Shown: positions 8,088 to 17,209, numbered from the stretch's first letter. The stretch is 64,000 nt of DNA from Hymenobacter actinosclerus (GCF_900111515.1 NZ_FOHS01000002.1:1167732-1231731), one strand, 5' to 3'. The notes: generated by a model not told the origin, from the letters alone. Translations and numbers: made by a program.

Positions 8088-10325
8088 CTACCACCGGCCG
8101 CCGACGCGGAAAGCCCCGGCCAGCGTCACGTCGTGGGTGCGGAAACCGGCGGCCCGGAACAGCGAATCCTGCCGGGCCACGTACCAGCTTTTGCAGCTCG
8201 AGTCGAAAACAATGCGCGGGGCCGTGCCAAACAAGGCGGCCACATCGGTGGGCCGCACGCGGGCGTTGCGGCGCAGCACCACGGCCGCCAGGCCCGGCAG
8301 CGGTTGGGTGCTGCCGCTGAGCTGTCCGCTGACGAAAGCCAGCTGCCGGCCCCGCCAGCGCGCCAGCACCAGGCCGGGCTCGGCCACCAGTGCCGGCACG
8401 GGGCTGCCCCGCCAGCCGGGCCAGTAGCGCACGCGCCGGGCGTTGCGCCGGATGCTGCCCGGCACGATGCGGTAGGTGCGCTCGGTTTCGGTGAGCGGCA
8501 GCGAGTCGAGCGGCACGATATCGGCCGCCGCGCCCTGCCAGAAGCCCACCACCGAGCGGCGCGGAATACTGTACACGATGAGCTGCTCGTCGGGCGCCAG
8601 CTGCCGGGCGGCCCACACCCGGCTGCCGGCAAACACGCCCATAAACGTGCAGGCCAGCGCCAGCCATTGCAGCCGCCGCAGGGAAAAAAAGGCCAGCAGG
8701 GCCAGAATCACCCCAAATATCAGCCAGGCCTGCGGGGCCGTGATGTGGATGCCCGACACCAGCGCCCCCGGCATGCTTTTCCCAATGAAAAAGATGTACT
8801 CATTGAAAAACCAGATCATCCACTCAAATACCCAGGCCACACCTTTGGTCAGGTAATCGAGGCCGTGGGCCAGCGTGGTCGAAAGCAGGCCCAACGCCCA
8901 ACCCAGGCCCTTAAGCAATAGCAGCAGCAGCCCCACGTACACGGCCAGGCTGGAAATGGGCACGGCCACGAGGTTGGAAAGCAAAAAGCTGAGCGGAAAC
9001 TGGTGGAAGTAAAACAGCCCCAGCGGAAACGTGGCCACCTGGGCCGCCAACGACAGTGCCGTGGCCCGCCATATCCAGTCGAGGCCGATGCCCGCCCATT
9101 GCCAGAGCTTCTGCACGGCCGGCCGTTGCCAGGGCCGCTGCCGGGCCAGAAAATACGCTTTCGGATGCAGCCAGCCGGCAATGGGCGGTTGCAGGTACAC
9201 GATGCTGAGTACGGCCAGAAACGAGAGCTGAAAGCCCACGTCGCAGAGCAGATACGGGTCGTAGCAGAGCAGAAAAAAGGCGGCCACAGCCAGCAGGTTG
9301 TATATGGAAGTCTGCCGGCCGGTGGCGCGGGCCACCAGCACAAACGAGAACATCACCGTAGCCCGCAGCACCGAGGCCGAGAGGCCGGTCAGAAAAGCGT
9401 AGCTCCAGATAACGCCCAGCCCCACCAGGGCCGTGAGCAGGTGCAGCAGCGGCCCGCGCCGGCCCGGCAACAGCCCCAGCAGCCAGCTCACGGCCCCAAA
9501 CAGCAGCCCCACCTGCAAGCCCGATACGGCCATGATGTGGGTGGTACCAGTGTTGGCGTAGGCCTCCTTGGTTTGCTGGTCCACGTCGTCCTTGAGGCCC
9601 AGCACCAGCGCCGAAGCCAGCGCATATTCGCGCCTGGCATGCACGTAGCGCTTGAATATGCCCTCCACGACCCGCGCCGCCCGCATGGCCACGGCCCGCA
9701 GCAGGCTGGGCGGGGCCATAGCAATGCGCTGGTACTGATCGGGATGGATGAACTGCTGGTGGTAAACCTGGTGGTATTGCAGGTAGCGGCGGTAGTCGAA
9801 CTCGCCGGGGTTGAGCGGGGGCTTGCTCGGGGCCGGGGCGCCGCGCACCAGCCACACGTCGCCGTACTGCGGGGCCGGCAGCGAGTCGGTGAGCGGGATG
9901 GAAACGCGGATGCCGCCCACGGCGGGCCGCCACTGCCCCGCCACCCGCACCGCCGACACCCGCACGGTAGTGGCGTAGGTAGCGGGCCGCCGCACGGTAT
10001 AGTCGTCCACTACGGCCCGGTAAAATTCAATCTGGTCGCCGAAGCGAAACAGGTGATTGGGAGCCCGGCTTTCGGTGGCCTGCTGCGTGAGCGTGAGGCC
10101 CGCCACGTACAGGGCCGCCACGGCCAGCAGCCCGGCCGCATCGGTGGGGCCGGGGCCGGGCTGCCGGGCTGCCCACCACTGCCCGCCCGCAAACAGCCCC
10201 ACCAGCCCCGCCAGCAATGGCCAGACGGGCGGCAGCATCGGGCCATAGTACAAATACGTGAGGATACCGGCCATCAGCGGCAGCACCAGGCGCACGAAGG
10301 CATTCGGAGCCCATTTGACTTGCAT
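8088..10325 (-). CDS. comEC: ComEC/Rec2-family DNA-uptake channel protein
   Basis: 745 residues from ATG 10325. N-terminal membrane helices are followed by a DUF4131-like soluble domain (about 75-190), then the Competence domain with many membrane segments, including GTTHIMAVSGLQVGLLFG, the conserved signature of ComEC channels. In natural transformation ComEC carries single-stranded DNA across the inner membrane. The C-terminal about 200 residues follow the last helix but lack a recognisable metallo-beta-lactamase HxHxDH motif, so any nuclease-like domain is degenerate or absent. Many Bacteroidetes ComEC proteins look like this. The frame extends 45 codons upstream without homology. Confidence 0.9.
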   Translation of the reverse strand: MQVKWAPNAFVRLVLPLMAGILTYLYYGPMLPPVWPLLAGLVGLFAGGQWWAARQPGPGPTDAAGLLAVAALYVAGLTLTQQATESRAPNHLFRFGDQIEFYRAVVDDYTVRRPATYATTVRVSAVRVAGQWRPAVGGIRVSIPLTDSLPAPQYGDVWLVRGAPAPSKPPLNPGEFDYRRYLQYHQVYHQQFIHPDQYQRIAMAPPSLLRAVAMRAARVVEGIFKRYVHARREYALASALVLGLKDDVDQQTKEAYANTGTTHIMAVSGLQVGLLFGAVSWLLGLLPGRRGPLLHLLTALVGLGVIWSYAFLTGLSASVLRATVMFSFVLVARATGRQTSIYNLLAVAAFFLLCYDPYLLCDVGFQLSFLAVLSIVYLQPPIAGWLHPKAYFLARQRPWQRPAVQKLWQWAGIGLDWIWRATALSLAAQVATFPLGLFYFHQFPLSFLLSNLVAVPISSLAVYVGLLLLLLKGLGWALGLLSTTLAHGLDYLTKGVAWVFEWMIWFFNEYIFFIGKSMPGALVSGIHITAPQAWLIFGVILALLAFFSLRRLQWLALACTFMGVFAGSRVWAARQLAPDEQLIVYSIPRRSVVGFWQGAAADIVPLDSLPLTETERTYRIVPGSIRRNARRVRYWPGWRGSPVPALVAEPGLVLARWRGRQLAFVSGQLSGSTQPLPGLAAVVLRRNARVRPTDVAALFGTAPRIVFDSSCKSWYVARQDSLFRAAGFRTHDVTLAGAFRVGGRW

Positions 10326-10466
10326 GCTTTTTAAGCTGATGGCTTTTAGCGGGTGGCGTTCTGCCGGAGCTATGGCAGCGTTCTGGAAATCAAGGTGTAA
10401 AAAATATATTGAACCACAAGCGGCGGCAGAACTGCCAGCGCATTTCTGTGGTGGCCCCACCGCGTG

Positions 10467-10901
10467 CTAGTGGCCCTGCCAACTCATCTTATAGTGCTCA
10501 ATACCGGCTTCTACGAACTTCTCCCCCGCTTTCATAAAGCCGTGGCGCTCATAAAAGCGTACGGCCGGCAGCTGGGCGTTGAGATATACCAGCTCGCCGG
10601 GGTGGGCGGCCTGCACATCGCGGAGCACGGCGGCCAGCAGAGCCGCGCCGGCCTGTTGGTTGCGGTACTCGGCCAGCACGGCAAAGCGCTCCAGCTTCAC
10701 GCCGGCCGCGGTAGGGCGCCAGCGGGCGGTGCCGCAGGGCTGGCCGGCGGCGCTCAGGGCCAGGTAGTGGGTGGCGTCGGTGCGGTCGTGGGCGTCGTGC
10801 TCCAGGTCGGCGGGCACGTTCTGGCCCAGCACGAACACGATGCGCCGGATCGCCAGGGCCGCTTCCAGGTCGGGTTCGGTGGTAATGCGGTGAACTTGCA
10901 T
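10467..10901 (-). CDS. GNAT-family N-acetyltransferase
   Basis: 144 residues with the GCN5-related fold: an acetyl-CoA-binding motif A at about 77-95 (RFAVLAEYRNQQAGAALLAA) and the closing VRFYERHGFMKAGEKFVEAG stretch typical of ElaA/YitI-like small acetyltransferases. It is a stand-alone cytoplasmic enzyme, downstream of phoH on the same strand but separated by a 180-base gap with a large hairpin. The acceptor substrate cannot be inferred. Confidence 0.88.
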   Translation of the reverse strand: MQVHRITTEPDLEAALAIRRIVFVLGQNVPADLEHDAHDRTDATHYLALSAAGQPCGTARWRPTAAGVKLERFAVLAEYRNQQAGAALLAAVLRDVQAAHPGELVYLNAQLPAVRFYERHGFMKAGEKFVEAGIEHYKMSWQGH

Positions 10902-10962
10902 GGGCGTAGCGCTGAAGTCAAAGAGAAAAAATCAAAAGTAAAAGCCCGCGTCTGTTCTTCAG

Positions 10963-11040
10963 ACGAAGAAAGGACCTTATTCCGTAAAAACGACAATCGT
11001 AAGCACGACTGGTTTTCACGGAATAAGGTCCTTCCTTCGT
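10963..11040. repeat. Long inverted repeat between phoH and the acetyltransferase gene
   Basis: Arms of 23 bases at 10963-10985 and 11018-11040 (core AAGGACCTTATTCCGT / ACGGAATAAGGTCCTT) with one mismatch and a 32-base loop. No T-tract follows either arm. It could stop phoH transcription, but it also looks like the dispersed inverted elements seen elsewhere in this window. Confidence 0.75.
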
Positions 11041-11083
11041 TAGGATGACAGGTGGTCAGGCTAACGGCTCAGCTCAACCGACC

Positions 11084-12100
11084 CTACTCGCCGCGGCGCT
11101 GGGCGGGGCGCACGGGGCGGTTGGCCTGGTCGGCGCGTTCCTGCTCCTGCTCGGTGTCGAACTGGTCGTAGGCCAGCACGATTTCCTTTACCAGGCGGTG
11201 GCGCACCACGTCGTCGGCCGTCATTTCCACGAACCCGATGCCGGGCACGTCGCGCAGAATATCAAGGGCCTGGTTGAGGCCGGATTTCTGCTTGGTGGGC
11301 AGGTCGATCTGGCTTCGGTCGCCGTTTACCATCACCTTGGCGTGGGGGCCCATGCGGGTCAGAAACATCTTCAGCTGCGAGGGCGTGGTGTTCTGGGCCT
11401 CATCGAGCAGCACGAAGGCGTGGTTGAGCGTGCGGCCGCGCATGTAGGCCAGCGGCGCAATTTCGATGGTCTTGTTCTCCATGTAGAACTTGAACTTCTC
11501 GGGCGGCAGCATGTCCTCCAGCGCATCGTAAATGGGCCGCAGGTAGGGGTCAACTTTCTCCTTCATGTCGCCGGGCAGAAAACCCAGGCTTTCGCCGGCT
11601 TCCACCACGGGGCGCGAGATGATGATCTTCTTGACCTCCTTGTTTTTGAGCGCCCGCACGGCCAGCGCCACCGAAATATATGTTTTGCCCGTGCCGGCCG
11701 GCCCGAGCGCAAACACCAGGTCGTTCTTCATCACGGCATCCACCAGGCGCTGCTGGTTGGCGGTGCGGGCCTTAATCACGCCGCCCTTGGCTCCGAACAG
11801 GATAACGTCGGGCGCGGCTGCCATGCGGGCTTCCTCCACCTCCTCGTTGGCCGAAGACAGGTACTGGCTCACCGTTTTGTCGGTGATGGTGCCGTATTCG
11901 TGGTAATGCTCGATGAGGGCCGAGAGGATGTCGTTGATGCGGCTGATAACGGCCGGCTGGCCCTGAATCTTGATTTCGTTGCCCCGGGAGACAACTTTGC
12001 TGCCCGGGAAAGCCGCCGCAAGCTGGCGGATATTCTGGTTGTCGGGTCCCAGGAACTCCACCAGGGACACATTTTCCAACGTGATGACTTTTTCGACCAA
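11084..12100 (-). CDS. phoH: PhoH-like ATPase
   Basis: 338-residue PhoH family P-loop protein. An N-terminal KH-like region (1-75) is followed by the ATPase core: Walker A GPAGTGKT at 133-140, a Walker B-like VLLDEAQNT, and GDRSQIDLP. The family is linked to RNA metabolism and phosphate stress and is thought to be a helicase-like ATPase. The initiator appears to be TTG at 12100, with no in-frame ATG that preserves the conserved N-terminus (EKVITLENVSL). The C-terminal tail is acidic and Gln/Arg-rich. It is transcribed divergently from the gene at 12286. Confidence 0.92.
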   Translation of the reverse strand: MVEKVITLENVSLVEFLGPDNQNIRQLAAAFPGSKVVSRGNEIKIQGQPAVISRINDILSALIEHYHEYGTITDKTVSQYLSSANEEVEEARMAAAPDVILFGAKGGVIKARTANQQRLVDAVMKNDLVFALGPAGTGKTYISVALAVRALKNKEVKKIIISRPVVEAGESLGFLPGDMKEKVDPYLRPIYDALEDMLPPEKFKFYMENKTIEIAPLAYMRGRTLNHAFVLLDEAQNTTPSQLKMFLTRMGPHAKVMVNGDRSQIDLPTKQKSGLNQALDILRDVPGIGFVEMTADDVVRHRLVKEIVLAYDQFDTEQEQERADQANRPVRPAQRRGE

Positions 12101-12225
12101 ACCAGGAAATTTTAAAAGCGAAAAGAGAAAATAAGGGGCTGAGCGCCCGCCGGATGAAGGCTTCTGCTGCTTACAACAGCAAAAGTCAGGTTATCGTTGC
12201 GCGGCCCGGTTCGCGGCAAAAGGTA

Positions 12226-12233
12226 TACTTTTG
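12226..12233 (+). promoter_or_regulatory. Putative -7 element for the gene at 12286
   Basis: TACTTTTG fits TAnnTTTG and lies about 50 bases before the ATG, in the divergent space between phoH and this gene. No convincing -33 TTTG is spaced correctly. Confidence 0.35.
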
Positions 12234-12285
12234 CCACCCCCGCGGGGCACAAAGCAATAGTACGAATAACTCCGAATTTCCGGTC

Positions 12286-13056
12286 ATGGGCTTGATTACG
12301 TTTCTGTCAGATTTCGGCTACCGCGACCATTACGTGGCCGCCGTAAAGGCCCGGATTCTGCAGCTGGCCCCCGAGCTGCCGGTGCTCGACCTCACCCACG
12401 GCATCGAGCCCTTCAATATTGCCCACGCCGTGCACGTGCTGGGCTCGGTGTACGCCGATTTCCCGGCCGGCACCGTGCACCTGGTGGGCGTAAACGATTT
12501 GGGTGCCCCTCACGCGGCCTGGCTGGCCGCCCGCTACCAGGGCCACTACTTCGTGGCCGCCGACAACGGCCTGCTGCCGCTGCTCTGCGACGGCGCGCCC
12601 GAGTATATGGTGCGGCTCAGTGCCGGCCAGCAGCCCACCGCATCCCCTACCCGCGACCTGCTGGTGCCCGCCGCCGTGCACCTGGCCCAGGGCCTGGCAC
12701 TGGCCGACCTGGGTCCCGAGCTGGCCGAGCCCTACCAGTTGCTCAACCGCCAGCTGCGCCTGCAGGACAACCGCGTAACCGGCCATGTGGTGCACGTCGA
12801 CCACTACGGCAACCTGATAACCGACATTTCGCGCTCGGCTCTGGAGGTCATCGGCCGCGACCGGCCCTTTACCATCCACTTCGCCCGCGAAACCGTGCGC
12901 GCCATCGCCCCCCACTTCCAGGCCGCCGACCCCGGCGAGGCCGTGTGCATCTTCAACAGCCAGGACCGGCTGTGCATCGGCATCAACCAGGGCAACGCCT
13001 CCGAACTGCTGGGCCTGCATTTCGACTCGCAGGTAGATGTGCGCTACCTAAGCTAG
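12286..13056 (+). CDS. SAM hydrolase/SAM-dependent hydroxide adenosyltransferase family protein (DUF62)
   Basis: 256 residues. The DUF62 family hydrolyses S-adenosylmethionine to adenosine and methionine using water-derived hydroxide and is related to fluorinases. The N-terminal domain begins with ITFLSDFGYRDHYVAAVKA, carrying the conserved Asp and the active-site DFG; the C-terminal domain contains HVDHYGNLITDIS and ends FNSQDRLCIGINQGNAS. ATG 12286 is chosen because the family starts with this sheet; the 44 upstream codons are unrelated. It stands alone. Confidence 0.9.
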   Translation: MGLITFLSDFGYRDHYVAAVKARILQLAPELPVLDLTHGIEPFNIAHAVHVLGSVYADFPAGTVHLVGVNDLGAPHAAWLAARYQGHYFVAADNGLLPLLCDGAPEYMVRLSAGQQPTASPTRDLLVPAAVHLAQGLALADLGPELAEPYQLLNRQLRLQDNRVTGHVVHVDHYGNLITDISRSALEVIGRDRPFTIHFARETVRAIAPHFQAADPGEAVCIFNSQDRLCIGINQGNASELLGLHFDSQVDVRYLS

Positions 13057-13182
13057 GCACGGAAATGCCTCATTGAGAGAAACCAAAGCGGTAAATGCAA
13101 TTCGTGCAAACATTATGTTAATAAATATCGGCCGTTCTGGCAGTCAGGCCGATGGTATTTCTTCCCCCTATTCTTCGAGCTG

Positions 13183-13491
13183 ATGCTGATCCGGATTGTT
13201 CGCCTCACTTTCGCCCCCGAGCACGTACCAGCCTTCCTGCGCATTTTCCAGGAGTCGGAAGCGCAAATCCGGCAGATGCCCGGCTGCCACCACCTGGAGC
13301 TGTGGCAGGATGCCAACGACCCGCACGTGTACTGCACTCACAGCCACTGGGAGTCGGCCGAGGTCCTGAATGCCTACCGTCGCTCGGCGCTGTTCGGGCA
13401 GGTTTGGCCGGCCACCAAGGCCCTGTTTGCGGCCCCACCCCTGGCCTTCTCAGTGCAGCCGGCCATATTACCTGCTGCGGCTGATACCTGA
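13183..13491 (+). CDS. Antibiotic biosynthesis monooxygenase (ABM) domain protein
   Basis: 102-residue ferredoxin-like ABM-fold protein (MLIRIVRLTFAPEHVPAFLR, then MPGCHHLELWQDANDP and the HWESAEVLNAYRRS helix). Members include cofactor-free quinol monooxygenases and haem-degrading enzymes. The short length and lack of specific residues leave the substrate unknown. It is read in the same direction as the DUF62 gene and hscB but with gaps of more than 100 bases on both sides. Confidence 0.85.
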   Translation: MLIRIVRLTFAPEHVPAFLRIFQESEAQIRQMPGCHHLELWQDANDPHVYCTHSHWESAEVLNAYRRSALFGQVWPATKALFAAPPLAFSVQPAILPAAADT

Positions 13492-13605
13492 GGCAGCCAC
13501 TGTTTCTGCGCTGGCGCCGTAACCTATCGGGCCGGCGGGCAGTTTGAACCCGAGTGCCCGGCTGCTCCCGGCAATACCCGCTGCACCTCCCCCTCTCCCA
13601 CCCTT

Positions 13606-14148
13606 ATGCCCGCAATACCCGATTACTTCGAATTCTACGAGCTGCCCGAGACGTTTCGCCCCGACGAGGCGGCGCTAAAGCGCAAGTACTACGCCCTGAG
13701 CCGCGAGTACCACCCCGATTTCCACGCCACGGCCAGCGCCGAAAAGCAGCAGGAAATTCTGCAGCTGGCCACGCTCAACACCGACGCCTACCGCACTCTT
13801 AGCCACCCCGACCAGCGCATGGCCTACATTTTGGGTCGCCACGGCCTGCTCGAGGAAGGCCAGCAGGCGTTGCCCCCCGATTTTTTAATGGAGGTAATGG
13901 ACCTCAATGAACAGCTGATGGAGCTGGAATTTGAGCCCGATGCGGCGGCTGAAGCGAAGGTAGAAGCCGAAGTCAACGCCCTGAGCGATACGCTTGATGC
14001 GGGCATTGAGCCAGTGCTGGCGGGCTACGAGGGCCTGCCCGCCGACACCCGCCCCCAGGCCCTGCAGCAGGTGCGCACCTACTACCTGAAAAAAAGGTAC
14101 CTGTTGCGCATTCGGGAATCTCTGGCTAAGTTTGCAGCCCGTTCCTAA
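13606..14148 (+). CDS. hscB: Fe-S cluster assembly co-chaperone HscB
   Basis: 180-residue J-protein that hands IscU-bound iron-sulfur clusters to the Hsp70 HscA. The J-domain covers about residues 7-75 with the HPD tripeptide at 36-38; the C-terminal helical HSCB oligomerisation domain follows (PPDFLMEVMDLNEQLME). It is not beside iscU or hscA here, which is normal for Bacteroidetes. A tRNA-Leu gene follows 26 bases downstream. Confidence 0.94.
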   Translation: MPAIPDYFEFYELPETFRPDEAALKRKYYALSREYHPDFHATASAEKQQEILQLATLNTDAYRTLSHPDQRMAYILGRHGLLEEGQQALPPDFLMEVMDLNEQLMELEFEPDAAAEAKVEAEVNALSDTLDAGIEPVLAGYEGLPADTRPQALQQVRTYYLKKRYLLRIRESLAKFAARS

Positions 14149-14174
14149 GCTACCTGTCGGAACGGTTTTGAAAC

Positions 14175-14256
14175 GCCCGGATGGCGGAACTGGTAGACGC
14201 GTCGGTCTCAAACACCGATATCGAAAGATATGCCGGTTCGATTCCGGCTCCGGGTA
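14175..14256 (+). tRNA. tRNA-Leu (anticodon CAA)
   Basis: Folds as a class II tRNA: acceptor arms GCCCGGA / TCCGGGT (first pair G-T), D-arm with TGGTAGACGC, an anticodon stem TCGGT/ACCGA with loop CTCAAAC giving anticodon CAA (reads UUG), a long variable arm (TATCGAAAGATA) and a T-arm with GGTTCGATTCC. Discriminator base A at 14256; CCA is not encoded. Confidence 0.95.
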
Positions 14257-14288
14257 CTTGTAGAGGTTAATTTCTCAACCTAAATCAA

Positions 14289-14338
14289 GCCTCAAAAGCT
14301 GTAAATCTGGCAACAGATGCAGTTTTTGAGGCTTTTTT
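14289..14338 (+). terminator. Rho-independent terminator after tRNA-Leu
   Basis: AGCCTCAAAA ... TTTTTGAGGCTTTTTT, a hairpin with a 24-base loop and a terminal T6 tract, about 35 bases beyond the tRNA. Confidence 0.8.
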
Positions 14339-14451
14339 GCGTTCGGGCCAAACCGGGTGTACCCATGGGCCAGCCCAATGACCAGCGCCGCCTTAACTCT
14401 GGCCGGCCGGGCGCGTACTCAGTTGCATCCCCCACAATTTTTCCGTCTTTT

Positions 14452-14988
14452 ATGGATAGCATCAACCAACAGCAGCCCGAAAAAAACCACCAGGACCTGC
14501 TGGCCACCGAGGCCATTGCCAAAATGAAGGAGCTGGCCGAAAAAACCAACACCTGCTTTTTCAACACCCGCCTGCGCAGCGAGGAGGTTCCGGCAACCCG
14601 CCCTATGGCCGTGCGCGACATCGACGAGCAGGGCAACTTCTGGTTTCTGAGTGCCAACGACAGCCACAAAAACCGGCAGATTCAGCAGGATTCCACGGTG
14701 CAGCTGCTGTTTCAGGGCTCGGCGCATTCCGATTTTCTGAGCGTAGTCGGCACGGCCACCATTTCCACCGACCGGGCCCGCATCAAAGAGCTGTGGACGC
14801 CCATCCTCAAAGCCTGGTTCACGGAGGGCGAAGACGACCCGCGCATCACAGTCATCCGGCTAACGCCCCACGACGGCTACTACTGGGACAACAAGCACGG
14901 CAATGCCATTGCCTTCGTGAAAACGGCCGTCGGCGCCGCCATCGGCCAGACGCTGGACGACTCTATCGAAGGTAACCTCAGCGTATAG
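14452..14988 (+). CDS. Pyridoxamine 5'-phosphate oxidase-like general stress protein
   Basis: 178 residues of the split-barrel flavin-binding fold related to general stress protein 26: an N-terminal helix (LLATEAIAKMKELAEKTNTC), FNTRLRSEEVPATRPMAV, then GNFWFLSANDSHKNRQIQQD and VQLLFQGSAHSDFLSVVGTA. Such proteins bind FMN or related cofactors but are not true PdxH enzymes. ATG 14452 is chosen as the family start; upstream codons overlap the tRNA terminator. A strong hairpin follows the gene. Confidence 0.9.
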   Translation: MDSINQQQPEKNHQDLLATEAIAKMKELAEKTNTCFFNTRLRSEEVPATRPMAVRDIDEQGNFWFLSANDSHKNRQIQQDSTVQLLFQGSAHSDFLSVVGTATISTDRARIKELWTPILKAWFTEGEDDPRITVIRLTPHDGYYWDNKHGNAIAFVKTAVGAAIGQTLDDSIEGNLSV

Positions 14989-15007
14989 GCCCAACGAGCG
15001 TTTCCCG

Positions 15008-15060
15008 TAAAACAGCACCGCGCCCACCCACAGATTGTGGGTGGGCGCGGTGCTGTTTTA
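15008..15060 (+). terminator. Strong bidirectional terminator hairpin
   Basis: Perfect inverted repeat with arms of about 24 bases (AAAACAGCACCGCGCCCACC and its complement) and a very short loop, flanked by A and T tracts. It serves the stress-protein gene on the plus strand and can also stop minus-strand readthrough. Confidence 0.9.
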
Positions 15061-15138
15061 GGTGATGCGGATGCCGCTTACTGAATATAGCCAGTGTTGC
15101 GGGCAGTAACACCGGTTATGCCCGACCGCGCAATGCAC

Positions 15139-15978
15139 CTACCACTCAAACGTGTCGCCATCGGCGTAGATGCTTAGCTCAGCATCCTGCAGCCGCAGCA
15201 GGCCGCCGGCGGTGCGCAACCCCACCGGACGGGCCAGCCGCACCACCTGGCTGACGCCCGAAATGCGGGCGCGGCGGCCCTGCACCACCAGGGCCGTCCC
15301 TTCATCAATGCCCACGCAGGTGAAACCGGGATAGGCGGCCAGGGCCGAAATGAGCCGGTTGTAGCGGCTGCGGCGGATGAAATGCTGGTCGACAATAACC
15401 GAGTCGATGAGGCCCAGGCCGGGCTTGAACTCAATGTTGCCGGGCTGCAGCTTGCGGAAGGTTTCGTGGTAGGTGGTATCGGGCAGCAACTCGCGGCCGG
15501 TTATCATGTGGCGGCTCATCACGGCGGCGCCGGCGCTGGTGCCGGCCACCGTGGCCCCACCGGCGTAGGCGGCCCGGATGGCCGTTTCGATGGGCGTGCC
15601 GGCCACCACGCGCATAAACCGGTCCTGGTCGCCGCCGGTGATGAAGATGAGGCGGGCGTGGCGCAGCGAATCGATTTGCTGCCGGCGGCGGCGGGCCGAA
15701 GCGGCGGGCCGGGCCAGGTTGAGGTACAGCACCGGCCGCGGGGTCGCGGCGCGCAGCTGCCCGGCAATGCTGGCAAAGGAGGCCTCGGGCTCGGCGCTGG
15801 CCATGGGCAGTACCACGGCATAATCGCGCGGCCCCAGGCCGGCGGTGGCCACCATGTCCTGAATTAATTCGGGCGAGCGGGCACCGCCGCCAATAATGAA
15901 CAGCTTGCCCGGCTGGGCCCACATCGGCAGCGCGGGCAGCAGGAGTAGCAGTGGCAACAGGAAGCGCAGGTTTTTCAT
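15139..15978 (-). CDS. Cyanophycinase-like S51 peptidase, exported
   Basis: 279 residues from ATG 15978, starting with a signal peptide (MKNLRFLLPLLLLLPALPMWAQ). The mature protein is an S51-family (class I glutamine-amidotransferase-like) serine hydrolase: LFIIGGGARSPELI at about 26-40, ITGGDQDRFMR at 113-123, nucleophile Ser148 in AGTSAGAAVM, and a HF-type segment DQHFIRRSRYNR. Cyanophycinase of this family cuts beta-Asp-Arg units from multi-L-arginyl-poly-L-aspartate; others are dipeptidase E or isoaspartyl-releasing enzymes. It is the last gene of a same-strand set with an isoaspartyl peptidase and a second S51 protein, suggesting a shared beta-aspartyl substrate in the periplasm. Confidence 0.88.
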   Translation of the reverse strand: MKNLRFLLPLLLLLPALPMWAQPGKLFIIGGGARSPELIQDMVATAGLGPRDYAVVLPMASAEPEASFASIAGQLRAATPRPVLYLNLARPAASARRRRQQIDSLRHARLIFITGGDQDRFMRVVAGTPIETAIRAAYAGGATVAGTSAGAAVMSRHMITGRELLPDTTYHETFRKLQPGNIEFKPGLGLIDSVIVDQHFIRRSRYNRLISALAAYPGFTCVGIDEGTALVVQGRRARISGVSQVVRLARPVGLRTAGGLLRLQDAELSIYADGDTFEW

Positions 15979-16129
15979 AAAGAAGCAGCTGAGAAAGAAC
16001 ACGGAAAGGACTGGCCCCGGCACAACGGCCGGGGTCAGTAGTTGCCAATGAAGCTAGGACGGGCAGTTGTAATATTTAGGTTGAGGCAGAGCCAGAACCT
16101 AGCTCTAATTCCAGCTCAACCCAGGCACT

Positions 16130-17209
16130 TTACTCCTTGTAAATCTGCACCTCAATTTTGCCGTCCTCGGTGATGGTGCCGCGGTACATGCCTTCGGTGT
16201 TGAAGGGCAGCGAGGCGTGGCCCTGGCGGTCGAGGGCGATGAGGCCGCCGTCGCCGCCGAGCTTGGCTACTTTGGCCAGCACGGTGCGGGAGGCTTCGTC
16301 AATGCTCAGGCCCTTGTATTCCATGAGGGCCGAAATGTCGTGGGCCACCACGCTGCGGATGAAGAACTCGCCCCAGCCGGTGCACGAAATGCCCGCCGTG
16401 GCGTTGTTGGCGTAGGTGCCAGCGCCAATCAGCGGCGCGTCGCCGACGCGGCCGAACTTCTTGTTGGTCATGCCGCCGGTGCTGGTGCCGGCGGCCAGGT
16501 TGCCGGCTTTATCGAGGGCCACGCAGCCCACGGTACCAAACTTATAGTCGTGCTGGCCGCCGCCGAGGCGGGCGGTTTTCTTGTCGTCGTGGTCGAGGCG
16601 GCTTTTGGTTGAATCTTCCTTGATGGCATCCTGCAGGCCCTTCCACCGCTCATCGGTGTAGAAATACCTGGGGTCAACGAGCGTCTGGCCGGTCTGGCGG
16701 GCGAACTGCTCGGCCCCGGCCCCCATCATCATCACGTGCTCCGATTTATCCATCACGGCGCGGGCGGCGCTGATGGGGTTGCGGATGACGGTGACGCCCG
16801 CCACCGCGCCGGCCTGCAGGGTGTTGCCGTCCATGATGGCCGCATCCATCTCGTTGCGGCCGGCGTGGGTGAAGACGGCGCCCTTGCCGGCGTTGAACAG
16901 GGGCGAATCTTCGAGGATGTGAATGGCGGCTTCCACGGCGTCGAGGCTGGTTTTGCCGGCCTGCAGCTGGTCGTAGCCGGTTTGCAGGGCCTTGGTGAGG
17001 GCGGCGCGGTAGGCGGCCTCCTTCTCGGGCGTCATGGTCGATTTGAGGATGGTACCGGCCCCGCCGTGCACGATGAGCACGTATTTGGTCTGGTCGGCCG
17101 GCGGCGTCGTGGCCGTTTCGGCGACGGAATCGGTGGGTTTGGCGGCGGGGTTGCAGCCGGCGGCCAGCAAACCGAGGCCGAGGAAGGCGGGAAGAAAGGG
17201 AAAGCGCAT
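16130..17209 (-). CDS. Isoaspartyl peptidase/L-asparaginase (Ntn hydrolase), lipoprotein
   Basis: 359 residues from ATG 17209 (an in-frame TTG lies two codons upstream). A lipoprotein signal ends GLGLLAAGC, with Cys19 as the acylation site. The body is a plant-type asparaginase: VHGGAGTI near the N-terminus, LFNAGKGAVF, then the autocleavage site with nucleophile Thr226 (FGTVGCVALD) and the substrate-binding AAGTSTGGMTNKK and GDAPLIGAGTYA. The precursor cleaves itself before the Thr. The family hydrolyses beta-aspartyl dipeptides such as beta-Asp-Arg, the product of cyanophycinase. It lies between two S51 genes, which strongly suggests sequential action. Confidence 0.92.
   Translation of the reverse strand: MRFPFLPAFLGLGLLAAGCNPAAKPTDSVAETATTPPADQTKYVLIVHGGAGTILKSTMTPEKEAAYRAALTKALQTGYDQLQAGKTSLDAVEAAIHILEDSPLFNAGKGAVFTHAGRNEMDAAIMDGNTLQAGAVAGVTVIRNPISAARAVMDKSEHVMMMGAGAEQFARQTGQTLVDPRYFYTDERWKGLQDAIKEDSTKSRLDHDDKKTARLGGGQHDYKFGTVGCVALDKAGNLAAGTSTGGMTNKKFGRVGDAPLIGAGTYANNATAGISCTGWGEFFIRSVVAHDISALMEYKGLSIDEASRTVLAKVAKLGGDGGLIALDRQGHASLPFNTEGMYRGTITEDGKIEVQIYKE

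Noticed and set aside
11045..12115. A 356-codon plus-strand frame opposite phoH
   Set aside because: Low-complexity His/Gly-rich translation without any motif; phoH has Walker A and B motifs on the other strand.
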